This document shows, one piece after another, positions 34,607 to 40,238 of a stretch of 43,918 nt of DNA. The DNA lies in assembly GCA_964531505.1 (NCBI GenBank), contig CAZHDT010000003.1:1-43918 (forward strand), read 5' to 3'. The notes under the pieces are model-generated. The model was not told the origin of the DNA. It was given only the letters and a program-made list of their open reading frames with translations, and did no database searches. Numbering within the stretch: position 1 is the stretch's first letter; the number at the start of each line of letters is the position of its first letter. Position numbers and translations under genes: made by a program. Source of the stretch: UBA6264 sp964531505. GTDB taxonomy: Bacteria; Patescibacteriota; Patescibacteriia; UBA2591; UBA6264.

Positions 34607-35515
34607 CTAAGGCTGAAGCGCGTCTTCAATTCTTCCATCAACTGAAATAATTACTTCATCAATTGTGGGGAATTGCTTTAAAGTCTCTGTTATTTGGGAA
34701 CGAATCGCAATTACCCGGCAAGACCCTCCTATTTGATATTCCAATTGTCCATTGAAGTCCACTTTGGCTACCCCACTATCAATGCTTAGCTCATTAATTT
34801 CTACTCCTGGATTAATATTTGAAAAATAACCCTGGGTTTTTTCCTCTTCAGTGACCCCTTTCAACAATTCCATTAAAGTTGCTTTTGCTGCCGCCTTGGT
34901 TTTAATGATATTTCTTTTTATTGGAAAAACTAAATTGCAAGAATATTCCGGGTCAAAATTACTATTATTAAAATATACATTAACCACCATTTCTTCTGGT
35001 ATTTTTAAAATAACCAGAATCTCAATTTGGGCGTCATTTTCTCTTAAATCTGAAGGATTATCTCTTTTTAGAATCAAAAAACCCTCTTGTTCTTTTTCTA
35101 CTAAAAAATCCAAAACTATTTTAAAAGGAACAAAATCCTCAGTCATCCATTCTTTTTGCGCTTCGGCAATGCCCTGACTGATAATTTGTCGATTTTCATC
35201 TAAAATTTCTATTGGAAAAGAGCCCTCAAAAAACCAATAACCCCTTGCTAAACCGCTCATTTCTAAAGGGGTGGAAACTTTGTCTCCTGATTTGATTTCA
35301 TCAACCCGAATTATATTTTTCATTGCTCCACAAAGGCCTATTGGTTTTGGTTCACTCGGCTGACCGTGTTGGATCCATAAGCCGTTTTGACAAATCCAAG
35401 AATCTTCACTTTTTAAAAAAAGGAAAATTAAAACAATAACAATTAAAAGAATTAAAAAAGTAAAAAACACTTTTTCCTTTTTACTTTTCTTTTTTGCAAT
35501 TTTTTTATCAGCCAT
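34607..35515 (-). CDS. Membrane-anchored Gmad2 - GerMN domain protein
   Basis: 302 residues. Anchor helix about 17-34, a short WICQNGLWIQHGQPSEPKP linker, then a Gmad2 immunoglobulin-like domain (about 68-170: IRVDEIKSGDKVSTPLEMSG, GYWFFEGSFPIEILDENRQI, EKEQEGFLILKRDNPSDLREN) and a GerMN domain (about 172-300: VNVYFNNSNFDP, AAAKATLMELLKGVTEEEK, DSGVAKVDFNGQLEYQIGG, ITETLKQFPTIDEVIISVDG). The pairing is known from spore-former GerM and from many CPR exported proteins; its role is structural or polymer-binding, not settled. A strong promoter (TTGACC-17-TATAAT) lies 41-69 bases upstream. Confidence 0.88.
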   Translation of the reverse strand: MADKKIAKKKSKKEKVFFTFLILLIVIVLIFLFLKSEDSWICQNGLWIQHGQPSEPKPIGLCGAMKNIIRVDEIKSGDKVSTPLEMSGLARGYWFFEGSFPIEILDENRQIISQGIAEAQKEWMTEDFVPFKIVLDFLVEKEQEGFLILKRDNPSDLRENDAQIEILVILKIPEEMVVNVYFNNSNFDPEYSCNLVFPIKRNIIKTKAAAKATLMELLKGVTEEEKTQGYFSNINPGVEINELSIDSGVAKVDFNGQLEYQIGGSCRVIAIRSQITETLKQFPTIDEVIISVDGRIEDALQP

Positions 35516-35555
35516 ATTTTATTAATAAATTTGATTAAATACTTATATTATTATA

Positions 35556-35584
35556 ATTATAGTCCTTTAATAAAACTTGGTCAA
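35556..35584 (-). promoter_or_regulatory. Near-consensus promoter for the Gmad2/GerMN gene
   Basis: On the minus strand TTGACC (35579-35584), 17 bases, TATAAT (35556-35561). Its -35 lies directly against the tail of the terminator at 35586-35610, so the upstream transcript ends just where this one begins. Confidence 0.78.
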
Positions 35585-35585
35585 G

Positions 35586-35610
35586 AAAAAGCCGCCCCGG
35601 TTAGGACGGC
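35586..35610 (-). terminator. GC-rich terminator containing the stop codon of the 58-codon gene
   Basis: On the minus strand GCCGTCC (35604-35610), loop with the TAA stop, GGGCGGC (35591-35597) then T5. One G-T wobble. A textbook intrinsic terminator. Confidence 0.85.
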
Positions 35611-35777
35611 CGAATTTTCTCCGGTTTGAGGAGTTGCGGCCCTTTGGCGAGCTCATAACCCCTCTTGATAATCGCTTTCAGTTCCCTAAAAGCGATATCA
35701 ATGATTCTTCTTTGTTCCTCGATCGACTTATCGATCGAAAGAACATTTAAAAAACTTTCTTGGTTTACCATAATCAT
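35601..35777 (-). CDS. Small 58-residue protein within a highly structured transcript
   Basis: Translation begins MIMVNQESFLNVLSIDKS, continues as one long amphipathic helix (IEEQRRIIDIAFRELKAIIKR) and ends PEKIRPS. The start is chosen from a GGGAGG site 6 bases before the ATG at 35777; a second ATG two codons in is possible. Codons are much richer in G/C (ATC, CTC, CCG, GCC) than in neighbours. The same bases form several hairpins (35591-35610, 35608-35641, 35667-35699, 35714-35744, 35762-35785). So this is either a small protein with a structured, regulated mRNA or a structured RNA with a chance ORF. A near-consensus promoter is at 35861-35889. No family recognised. Confidence 0.55.
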   Translation of the reverse strand: MIMVNQESFLNVLSIDKSIEEQRRIIDIAFRELKAIIKRGYELAKGPQLLKPEKIRPS

Positions 35778-35813
35778 AGTAAACCTCCCTTCTATGATTA
35801 TTTCTATGATTAT
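35762..35813 (-). promoter_or_regulatory. Start-codon hairpin with two upstream complementary elements
   Basis: GGTTTAC and GTAAACC (35779-35785 and 35762-35768) form a stem that holds part of the ribosome site and the ATG. Two copies of ATAATCATA on the minus strand (35793-35801 and 35805-35813, 12 bases apart) are the exact complement of TATGATTAT over the start codon (35770-35778). They could form competing structures that gate translation. Confidence 0.55.
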
Positions 35814-35860
35814 TATTTTTTTTGTAAAATCTATTTTAGAAACATCAATCTATAGATATA

Positions 35861-35889
35861 ATTAAAGCAAAAAAAATCCTTTTTGTCAA
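35861..35889 (-). promoter_or_regulatory. Strong promoter of the small structured gene
   Basis: On the minus strand TTGACA (35884-35889), 17 bases, TTTAAT (35861-35866) with extended TG-C. The leader to the ATG is about 75 bases. Confidence 0.7.
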
Positions 35890-35895
35890 TCCCTT

Positions 35896-35923
35896 AAAAA
35901 ACTTGGGAGCTCGGCTCCCAAGT
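35896..35923 (-). terminator. Terminator after the 89-aa Cys-rich protein gene
   Basis: Arms 35901-35910 (ACTTGGGAGC) and 35914-35923 (GCTCCCAAGT), loop TCG, then T6 on the minus strand. It shares outer stem and loop with the hairpin at 7771-7797, and the inner pairs differ in a compensated way. Confidence 0.85.
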
Positions 35924-35965
35924 AAGAACTTAAATACTTTATAAAATAAATTACTAATAATTTCA

Positions 35966-36235
35966 TTATTCTGGATAAAAGAAAGCATCAGGGCAGACAA
36001 CCACGCATTTTCTTTTATAACACTTTACTTCATAAGGACAATCTGATTTCACTAAATAATCAAAAGGTGTCTCGCAATCTGTATCTATTTGGCAAATTTG
36101 ATCTAAAACCTCAATCGCTTCATATTTCTCAAACTCCATTTCTTGTTTTTTTAAATTAAATTGTTTTATAAAAAATAATCCGGCTAAAATAATAATCATA
36201 ACCGGAATTAAAACAAAAACTAAAATCTTTTTCAT
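35966..36235 (-). CDS. Small membrane-anchored Cys-rich protein, unknown
   Basis: 89 residues. Anchor helix about 4-23, then a polar spacer and a Cys-rich end with six Cys: QICQIDTDCETPFDY, SDCPYEVKCYKRKC and VVCPD. The CQ-DTDC-P-Y, CPY-KC-KC-VVCP pattern recurs in small exported proteins of CPR genomes as far as I recall, without known function. Three disulfides are likely outside the membrane. It lies 23 bases after the PspC gene and has a clear terminator. Confidence 0.65.
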   Translation of the reverse strand: MKKILVFVLIPVMIIILAGLFFIKQFNLKKQEMEFEKYEAIEVLDQICQIDTDCETPFDYLVKSDCPYEVKCYKRKCVVVCPDAFFYPE

Positions 36236-36258
36236 ATAAATAGCTTTTTTCTAAAATA

Positions 36259-36726
36259 CTATTCTTCTTTTTTAAAAAGTAAAAATAAACCGAGTAAAAC
36301 CAATAAAAATGGCCAATAACGGATTAAGTGCAAAGAATAAGGAAATAAAGTGCCGGTCAAAAGAAAAATCCCTAAAAAAAACAAAAACCAACCGAAAAAA
36401 CGGCTTCTTCTTTTATCTTCCCTATCTGTTTCTATATCTGACTTAAATTTTTCTTCCGCCTTATAGGAAATATCCTCTGTTTCTGGGACAGATTCTTTTA
36501 CTCCTTCTTTATTAAATCTTAATGAAATATTTGATTTATTGGGAAAAACTAACCATAAAATTAAATAAAGAATTAATCCGGACCCGCTAAAAAGAACGGA
36601 AAGGACAAAAATAACCCGCACAATTATCGGGTCAATATTAAAATATTCTCCAATCCCGCCACAAACTCCACCAATTATTTTATCATCTTGGGAACGATAT
36701 ATTTTTTGTCTCTTTTGTTTTTCCAT
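36259..36726 (-). CDS. PspC domain membrane protein
   Basis: 155 residues. The N-terminal PspC domain is clear: IYRSQDDKIIGGVCGGIGEY then FNIDPIIVRVIFVLSVLF and GSGLILYLILWLVFPN (about 8-62), with one or two membrane helices. A charged linker (about 65-105) leads to two further helices ending in WPFLLVLLGLFLLFKKEE, similar to the DUF5668 module often joined to PspC. Members take part in envelope-stress sensing; here it may be the only Psp component. It stands between the 90-aa helical protein and the Cys-rich small protein. Confidence 0.9.
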   Translation of the reverse strand: MEKQKRQKIYRSQDDKIIGGVCGGIGEYFNIDPIIVRVIFVLSVLFSGSGLILYLILWLVFPNKSNISLRFNKEGVKESVPETEDISYKAEEKFKSDIETDREDKRRSRFFGWFLFFLGIFLLTGTLFPYSLHLIRYWPFLLVLLGLFLLFKKEE

Positions 36727-36770
36727 AAAATAAAAATAACAAATAATAAAAATTATTAAATCACGAATTA

Positions 36771-37043
36771 TTAGATGTCGCCGTTTTTTTCTCTATATTC
36801 GTCAAATTTTTCCAAAATCAAATTATATCTATCAAAAAACGATTTGACTTTTTCGTAGCTCGGGTCAGCAAACCAACTAATTGCTTCTTTCATTTTTTCT
36901 TCATAAGCGGCAATTAGTTCTTCCCGACTATTAATTCTTTGTTCCATAATATCGTTATGCATTTCTTTAAACAGATTAGCTAATTTTTCTAAACTTTTTT
37001 CAAAATCTAATTTTATAATTTTTTTTTCAAGAAAATTTTCCAT
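36771..37043 (-). CDS. Small helical protein, unknown
   Basis: 90 residues, soluble, strongly helical and acidic (LDFEKSLEKLANLFKEMHND, EEKMKEAISWFADPSYEKVKSFFDRYN). No signal peptide, membrane segment or known domain. A possible extended -10 (TG-C-TATTAT) is about 50 bases upstream on the minus strand. Directly followed, 44 bases on, by the PspC gene. Confidence 0.55.
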   Translation of the reverse strand: MENFLEKKIIKLDFEKSLEKLANLFKEMHNDIMEQRINSREELIAAYEEKMKEAISWFADPSYEKVKSFFDRYNLILEKFDEYREKNGDI

Positions 37044-37151
37044 ATTTTTTATTTAATTAGAATTTGTTTCTACCCTCATAAAATAACAAATATAATTTAT
37101 AATAGCAAGGCTGAATTTATTGGGAAATAACTAATCTTGGTTTTCTTGAAA

Positions 37152-37899
37152 TTATTCTTTAAATGCGATTTTTAAGATTAAAATAATTAAAATTCCAAGA
37201 CTGAAAGAAAAAAAGTGGAGTAAACTCTTTTTAAGAGTATCTTCGATTTTTATATCAGGAATTAAATCTGAGGCCGCAATATAAATGAAATTGCCGGCGG
37301 CAAAAGCCAATAAAAAAGTAAGGTTAAACCCTTTAGAAAAAAAATAAACTAAAATTCCTCCCGGAATAATTGTCAAAGCAGTTAAAAAATTAATAAAAAG
37401 AGCTTTTGATTTATTCCACCCGCCATGGAGCAATATTCCAAACTCCCCCATTTCTTGGGGTATTTCATGAGCCGCAGAAACGAGCCAAGTAATTATCCCT
37501 AATCTAATATCAACTAAAAAAGCGCCACCGATTGCCATCCCGCCAATAAAATTATGAACCGAGTCTGATAATAAGACTAAATAAATAACCGATTTTTTAT
37601 GCTCGCAAGGAATATCATGGCAATGATGCCAATGCATAAATTGTTCTAATAGTAAAAAAAACGGAAAAACCGATTAGGACCCAAATAAAAACGCCTAATT
37701 CCGAATTATTACTTGCTATGGCCTCGGGAATTAAATGTAAAAAGGCGCCACCCATTAAAGAACCCGCTGATAAAGCAACTAAAGGAAGAATAATCTTTTT
37801 TAATGTCTTCTCGTTTAAAAATAATGGTAAAAGCCCTCCGACCCAAGCCATTAAACTGATGGAAAAAGTTGAAACAATAATCCAAATTAAACTATTCAT
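37152..37899 (-). pseudogene. ZIP-family metal transporter, frameshifted in an A8/T8 tract
   Basis: Two overlapping frames (37899-37615 and 37637-37152) together make one ZIP protein. The first gives the N-terminal helices (GGLLPLFLNEK, LSAGSLMGGAFLHLIPEA) and runs off at VFFTIRT; the second resumes at MHWHHCHD, with SDSVHNFIGGMAIGGAF and SAAHEIPQEMGEFGILL, the metal-site motifs on helices 4 and 5. Dropping one T from the T8 run (37654-37661) restores FLLLEQFMHWHHCHD and a 248-residue protein. ZIP proteins carry zinc, iron or manganese into the cytoplasm. The shift may be a sequencing or assembly error, a dead gene, or slippage control. It follows rlmN by 23 bases. Confidence 0.85.
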
Positions 37900-37922
37900 T
37901 TTTATTATTTATCTTATTAAGG

Positions 37923-38930
37923 CTAAATTTTAAAAACATCATTGGCGACCAATTGACCGCAAGCCGCCTTAATTTTCCGGCCGAATTCATATCTTTGAGT
38001 GGTAAAAATTCCTTCATTTTCTAAATATTCCTTGAACTTTTTAATTGTTTTTCTATCTGATGCCTCAAATTTGCCAGTCTGATTATAAACTATCAAATTA
38101 ACCATATTCAACGGCCTTTTCATTAAAACCGCCAATTCTTCAGCGCATTTGAGAGAATCGTTTACTCCTTTAATCATTAAATATTCAAACATTACTTTTC
38201 TGTTTGTTTTTTTAATATACTGATTTACCGCGTTTAAAAGTTTTTCCAAGGAATATTGCTTGTTTATCGGCATTAATTTATTCCTTAACGCATTATTTGG
38301 CGCATGTAAGGAAACTGATAAATTAACTTGAATTTTTTCCTTAGTTAGCTTCCTAATTCCCGGTATTACTCCCGAAGTAGAAATAGAAATTTTCCGCGCC
38401 CCAATATTAAAATACTCTTGGCTATTTAATATTTTAATCGCTTTTAAAACATTGTCGTAATTAAGAAACGGCTCCCCCATTCCCATAAAAACAATGTTAG
38501 TGACTTTTTTTCCTTGCTTTGCCAAATATCTAGAAAACAACAACCCCTGTTCAATAATTTCTTTAACGTCTAAATTCCTTTTAAAACCCATTGTTCCGGT
38601 AGCGCAAAAAGAACACCCCAAAGCGCAACCGACTTGAGAAGAAACGCAAACAGTCGCTCTATCTTCACTATGTTTCATTAAAACCGTCTCTATCATAAGA
38701 TTGTCTGATAATTCCATTAAAACCTTTAAAGTATTTTTATCGCTTGATTCAATTATTTTATGTTTTATTTCTAAAGAACAATTATCTTCTAATTCTTTTC
38801 GAAGCATTAATGGTAAAGTTGTTGCCCTTTCCCAGTTTTCAATAAAATCCTGAAAAATCAGTTTTCTAATTTGCTTTATCCTATACTTTGGCTCATTCGC
38901 CATTCTTTTTTCAATCAATTCAAAATCCAT
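37923..38930 (-). CDS. rlmN: 23S rRNA (adenine-2503-C2)-methyltransferase RlmN
   Basis: 335 residues from the ATG at 38930 (MDFELIEKRMANEPKYRIKQ), a natural start for the family; the frame is open to a GTG at 38966, which would add 12 residues. Radical SAM cluster motif CALGCSFCATGTMGF (CxxxCxxC), VVFMGMGEPFLNYDNV-like GMGEP motif, SLHAPN and the C-terminal Cys in KIKAACGQL that forms the methyl-carrying intermediate. It methylates A2503 of 23S rRNA and A37 of some tRNAs. Confidence 0.95.
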   Translation of the reverse strand: MDFELIEKRMANEPKYRIKQIRKLIFQDFIENWERATTLPLMLRKELEDNCSLEIKHKIIESSDKNTLKVLMELSDNLMIETVLMKHSEDRATVCVSSQVGCALGCSFCATGTMGFKRNLDVKEIIEQGLLFSRYLAKQGKKVTNIVFMGMGEPFLNYDNVLKAIKILNSQEYFNIGARKISISTSGVIPGIRKLTKEKIQVNLSVSLHAPNNALRNKLMPINKQYSLEKLLNAVNQYIKKTNRKVMFEYLMIKGVNDSLKCAEELAVLMKRPLNMVNLIVYNQTGKFEASDRKTIKKFKEYLENEGIFTTQRYEFGRKIKAACGQLVANDVFKI

Positions 38931-39000
38931 ATTTATTTTTGTGGGGACTGGCCCCTTTTTTATCACTTCACAAACCCACTCTCAAAGCGGGTTTTAAAAG

Positions 39001-39210
39001 AATAAAAGATACCTGGTACCTTTTATCTCTTCTGTTTAAAAAAGATAAATATTAANNNNNNNNNNNNNNNNNNNNNNNNNNNNNNNNNNNNNNNNNNNNN
39101 NNNNNNNNNNNNNNNNNNNNNNNNNNNNNNNNNNNNNNNNNNNNNNNNNNNNNNNAATAAAAGATACCTGGTACCTTTTATCTCTTCTGTTTAAAAAAGA
39201 TAAATATTAA
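39001..39210. other. Second assembly gap with a 55-base duplicated contig end
   Basis: 39001-39055 equals 39156-39210, with 100 N between. As with the first gap, this is an unmerged contig overlap, so the true sequence here is shorter by 155 bases. The repeated 55 bases include the AAAAGATACCTGGTACC element. Confidence 0.9.
39002..39028 (-). repeat. Palindromic intergenic element, copy 1
   Basis: AAAAGATACC-T-GGTACCTTTT-type near-palindrome, 3' of the toxin gene. A second true copy is at 39829-39855; the copy at 39157-39183 belongs to the assembly duplication. Confidence 0.7.
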
Positions 39211-39236
39211 TCTAAAACTAAAACTTTATTGTGTTG

Positions 39237-39497
39237 TTAATAAATATCGTGTTTGCCAATAGAATAAAATCTAACTATGTTTTTCTTTTTATCTAAAAAA
39301 TCAAAAATAATTCTATATTCATAATTTATAGAAAATGCCAAAAAATCACTCAGTTTGCCGTGAAGTTTGTGCGTTTCTAATATCAAATTAAATGGATTTT
39401 TACGAAAAATTTTTTCTTTCTCTTCAGCCAAATCTTTAACTTTTAATGGCAATTTTTTGTATTGCTTTTCGAATTTAGACAAATAGAATATTTCCAT
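39237..39497 (-). CDS. RelE/YafQ-type mRNA interferase toxin
   Basis: 86 residues, usual size. Seen: FEKQYKKLPLKVKDLAEEKEKIF, a HKLHGKLSDFLAFSINYEYRIIFDF core with the conserved basic and Arg residues (YRI), and RFYSIGKHDIY at the C-terminus, typical of the RelE/ParE superfamily close to YafQ. RelE-type toxins cut mRNA in the ribosome A site. It starts 8 bases after the antitoxin stop, and its AAGGA ribosome site overlaps that region. Confidence 0.85.
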   Translation of the reverse strand: MEIFYLSKFEKQYKKLPLKVKDLAEEKEKIFRKNPFNLILETHKLHGKLSDFLAFSINYEYRIIFDFLDKKKNIVRFYSIGKHDIY

Positions 39498-39505
39498 GAA
39501 TTCCT

Positions 39506-39721
39506 TTATCGCAAATCTTTTAAAGATTTTAATACCTTTCCTTTACCCGCTTCAAAATTTAAACGATCTTTTTTAAATTCCTCTGCTAACTTATTGTTAT
39601 TCCATTCACGAATAAGATAACGAATGAATTCGCTAACAGAAGCATATCCTTCTACTTCAACTTCTTTTTTTATTATCTTTACCAATTGTTTTGGTAAAGA
39701 AATGTTGACGATGTCGCGCAT
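39506..39721 (-). CDS. Ribbon-helix-helix antitoxin
   Basis: 71 residues. The N-terminal DIVNISLPKQLVKIIKKEVE strand-helix and GYASVSEFIRYLIREW helix form a ribbon-helix-helix DNA-binding fold; the C-terminal KKDRLNFEAGKGKVLKSLKDL tail would wrap the toxin. It comes first, as usual. Upstream lies TTGACG-16-TAATAT with three TGTAATA half-sites over and after the start point, which fits autorepression. Confidence 0.88.
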   Translation of the reverse strand: MRDIVNISLPKQLVKIIKKEVEVEGYASVSEFIRYLIREWNNNKLAEEFKKDRLNFEAGKGKVLKSLKDLR

Positions 39722-39737
39722 ATAATTATTTATTAAT

Positions 39738-39766
39738 TGTAATAATCTGTAATAATTTATATTACA
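39738..39766 (-). promoter_or_regulatory. Antitoxin operator: three TGTAATA half-sites
   Basis: TGTAATA at 39738-39744 and 39748-39754 (10 bases apart, one helical turn) and the inverted TATTACA at 39760-39766. They lie between the promoter -10 and the antitoxin ATG. Confidence 0.6.
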
Positions 39767-39767
39767 T

Positions 39768-39795
39768 ATATTAACAGAAATATTAATGACGTCAA
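39768..39795 (-). promoter_or_regulatory. Promoter of the toxin-antitoxin pair
   Basis: On the minus strand TTGACG (39790-39795), 16 bases, TAATAT (39768-39773), directly next to the operator. Confidence 0.6.
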
Positions 39796-39828
39796 TTATC
39801 TTAACTGTGGATAACTCAATTAACCTCG

Positions 39829-39855
39829 ATAAAAGATACCTGGCACCTTTTATCT
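39829..39855 (-). repeat. Palindromic intergenic element, copy 2
   Basis: ATAAAAGATACCTGGCACC-type element, one base different in the core from the copy at 39002-39028 (GGCACC versus GGTACC). It lies 3' of the CPICQ gene and 5' of the antitoxin, so the two copies bracket the toxin-antitoxin pair. It may serve as a terminator. Confidence 0.7.
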
Positions 39856-39873
39856 GATTAACTCTCCAATTTC

Positions 39874-40101
39874 TTAATCTTTAAACCATTCACCACCTAC
39901 AATGCCACCAGCATCTTTTGCCTTTTTAAAAGCTTCTTTCATTTCTTTTTCGCTAAGTTCTTTCCCTTGTTCTTTAGCTTGTTTCATTGCTTGACAAATC
40001 GGACAATCATCAAAAAAATCATCTTCGCCGGATTGATTAGGTTCCTCAAAAGAACCTTTTTCATTGAAAATAAAACTTTTTATTTTCTTGTCTTTGTCCA
40101 T
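39874..40101 (-). CDS. Small acidic CPICQ-motif protein, unknown
   Basis: 75 residues, soluble. An acidic GEDDFFDDCPICQAM block (CxxC near 33-36) is followed by a charged helix (KQAKEQGKELSEKEMKEAFKKAK) and GGIVGGEWF. Proteins with CPICQ and a following Lys/Glu helix occur in other bacteria without assigned function. A single CxxC could bind metal as a dimer or be redox-active. It starts 35 bases after the tRNA-Gln and may share its transcript. Confidence 0.6.
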   Translation of the reverse strand: MDKDKKIKSFIFNEKGSFEEPNQSGEDDFFDDCPICQAMKQAKEQGKELSEKEMKEAFKKAKDAGGIVGGEWFKD

Positions 40102-40136
40102 ACTTTTTTTAATTTATAAAAATTATTCCCGAAACT

Positions 40137-40210
40137 TGGCTGGGAGACCAGGGCTCGAACCTGGATTATCAGGGCCAGAACCTGACGTCCTGCCATTAGA
40201 CGATCTCCCA
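40137..40210 (-). tRNA. tRNA-Gln (anticodon CUG)
   Basis: 74 bases with the 3' CCA encoded. Acceptor TGGGAGA/TCTCCCA, D arm GTC-TAATGGCA-GGAC, anticodon stem TCAGG/CCTGA with loop TTCTGGC (anticodon CTG), T arm CCAGG-TTCGAGC-CCTGG, discriminator G. It lies 28 bases after tyrS on the same strand. Confidence 0.93.
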
Positions 40211-40238
40211 AATTAAAATTCACAAAATAAGAAATAAC

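Larger units (their letters stand above)
35591..35850 (-). ncRNA. Candidate structured RNA (alternative or addition to the 58-codon gene)
   Basis: The expected transcript runs from about 35852 to the terminator at 35586. Hairpins by eye: 35762-35768 with 35779-35785 (7 bp around the start codon); 35719-35726 with 35731-35738 (8 bp, extended by GTTC/GAAC); 35667-35678 with 35689-35699 (11 bp, one bulge); 35608-35612 with 35637-35641 enclosing 35619-35622 with 35630-35633; then the terminator. I see no tmRNA, RNase P, SRP or 6S core motifs. The GC content is high for this genome, as expected of structured RNA. Confidence 0.4.
38967..39236. other. Intergenic region between rlmN and the toxin gene
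   Basis: 270 bases as given, 115 after removing the false gap. It has a weak 6-bp stem (38972-38977 with 38989-38994), the palindromic ATAAAAGATACCTGGTACC element (39002-39028), and no ORF. Confidence 0.6.

Noticed and set aside
35586..35850. Identity of the structured locus as tmRNA, RNase P RNA, SRP RNA or 6S RNA
   Set aside because: None of their conserved core motifs is visible, and the locus has a good ribosome site and open frame.
35665..35865. 66-codon plus-strand ORF opposite the small structured gene
   Set aside because: No ribosome site or promoter on that strand, and it runs through the promoter and leader of the minus-strand gene, which has full expression signals.
38942..38964. 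GGGG-ACTGG-CCCC with T6 on the plus strand as a terminator
   Set aside because: Only four base pairs, and no plus-strand gene leads to it.
32353..39210. Biological direct repeats or mobile-element ends at the two N gaps
   Set aside because: Both repeats are exactly 55 bases, both abut exactly 100 Ns, and they are unrelated to each other, which marks an assembler overlap.
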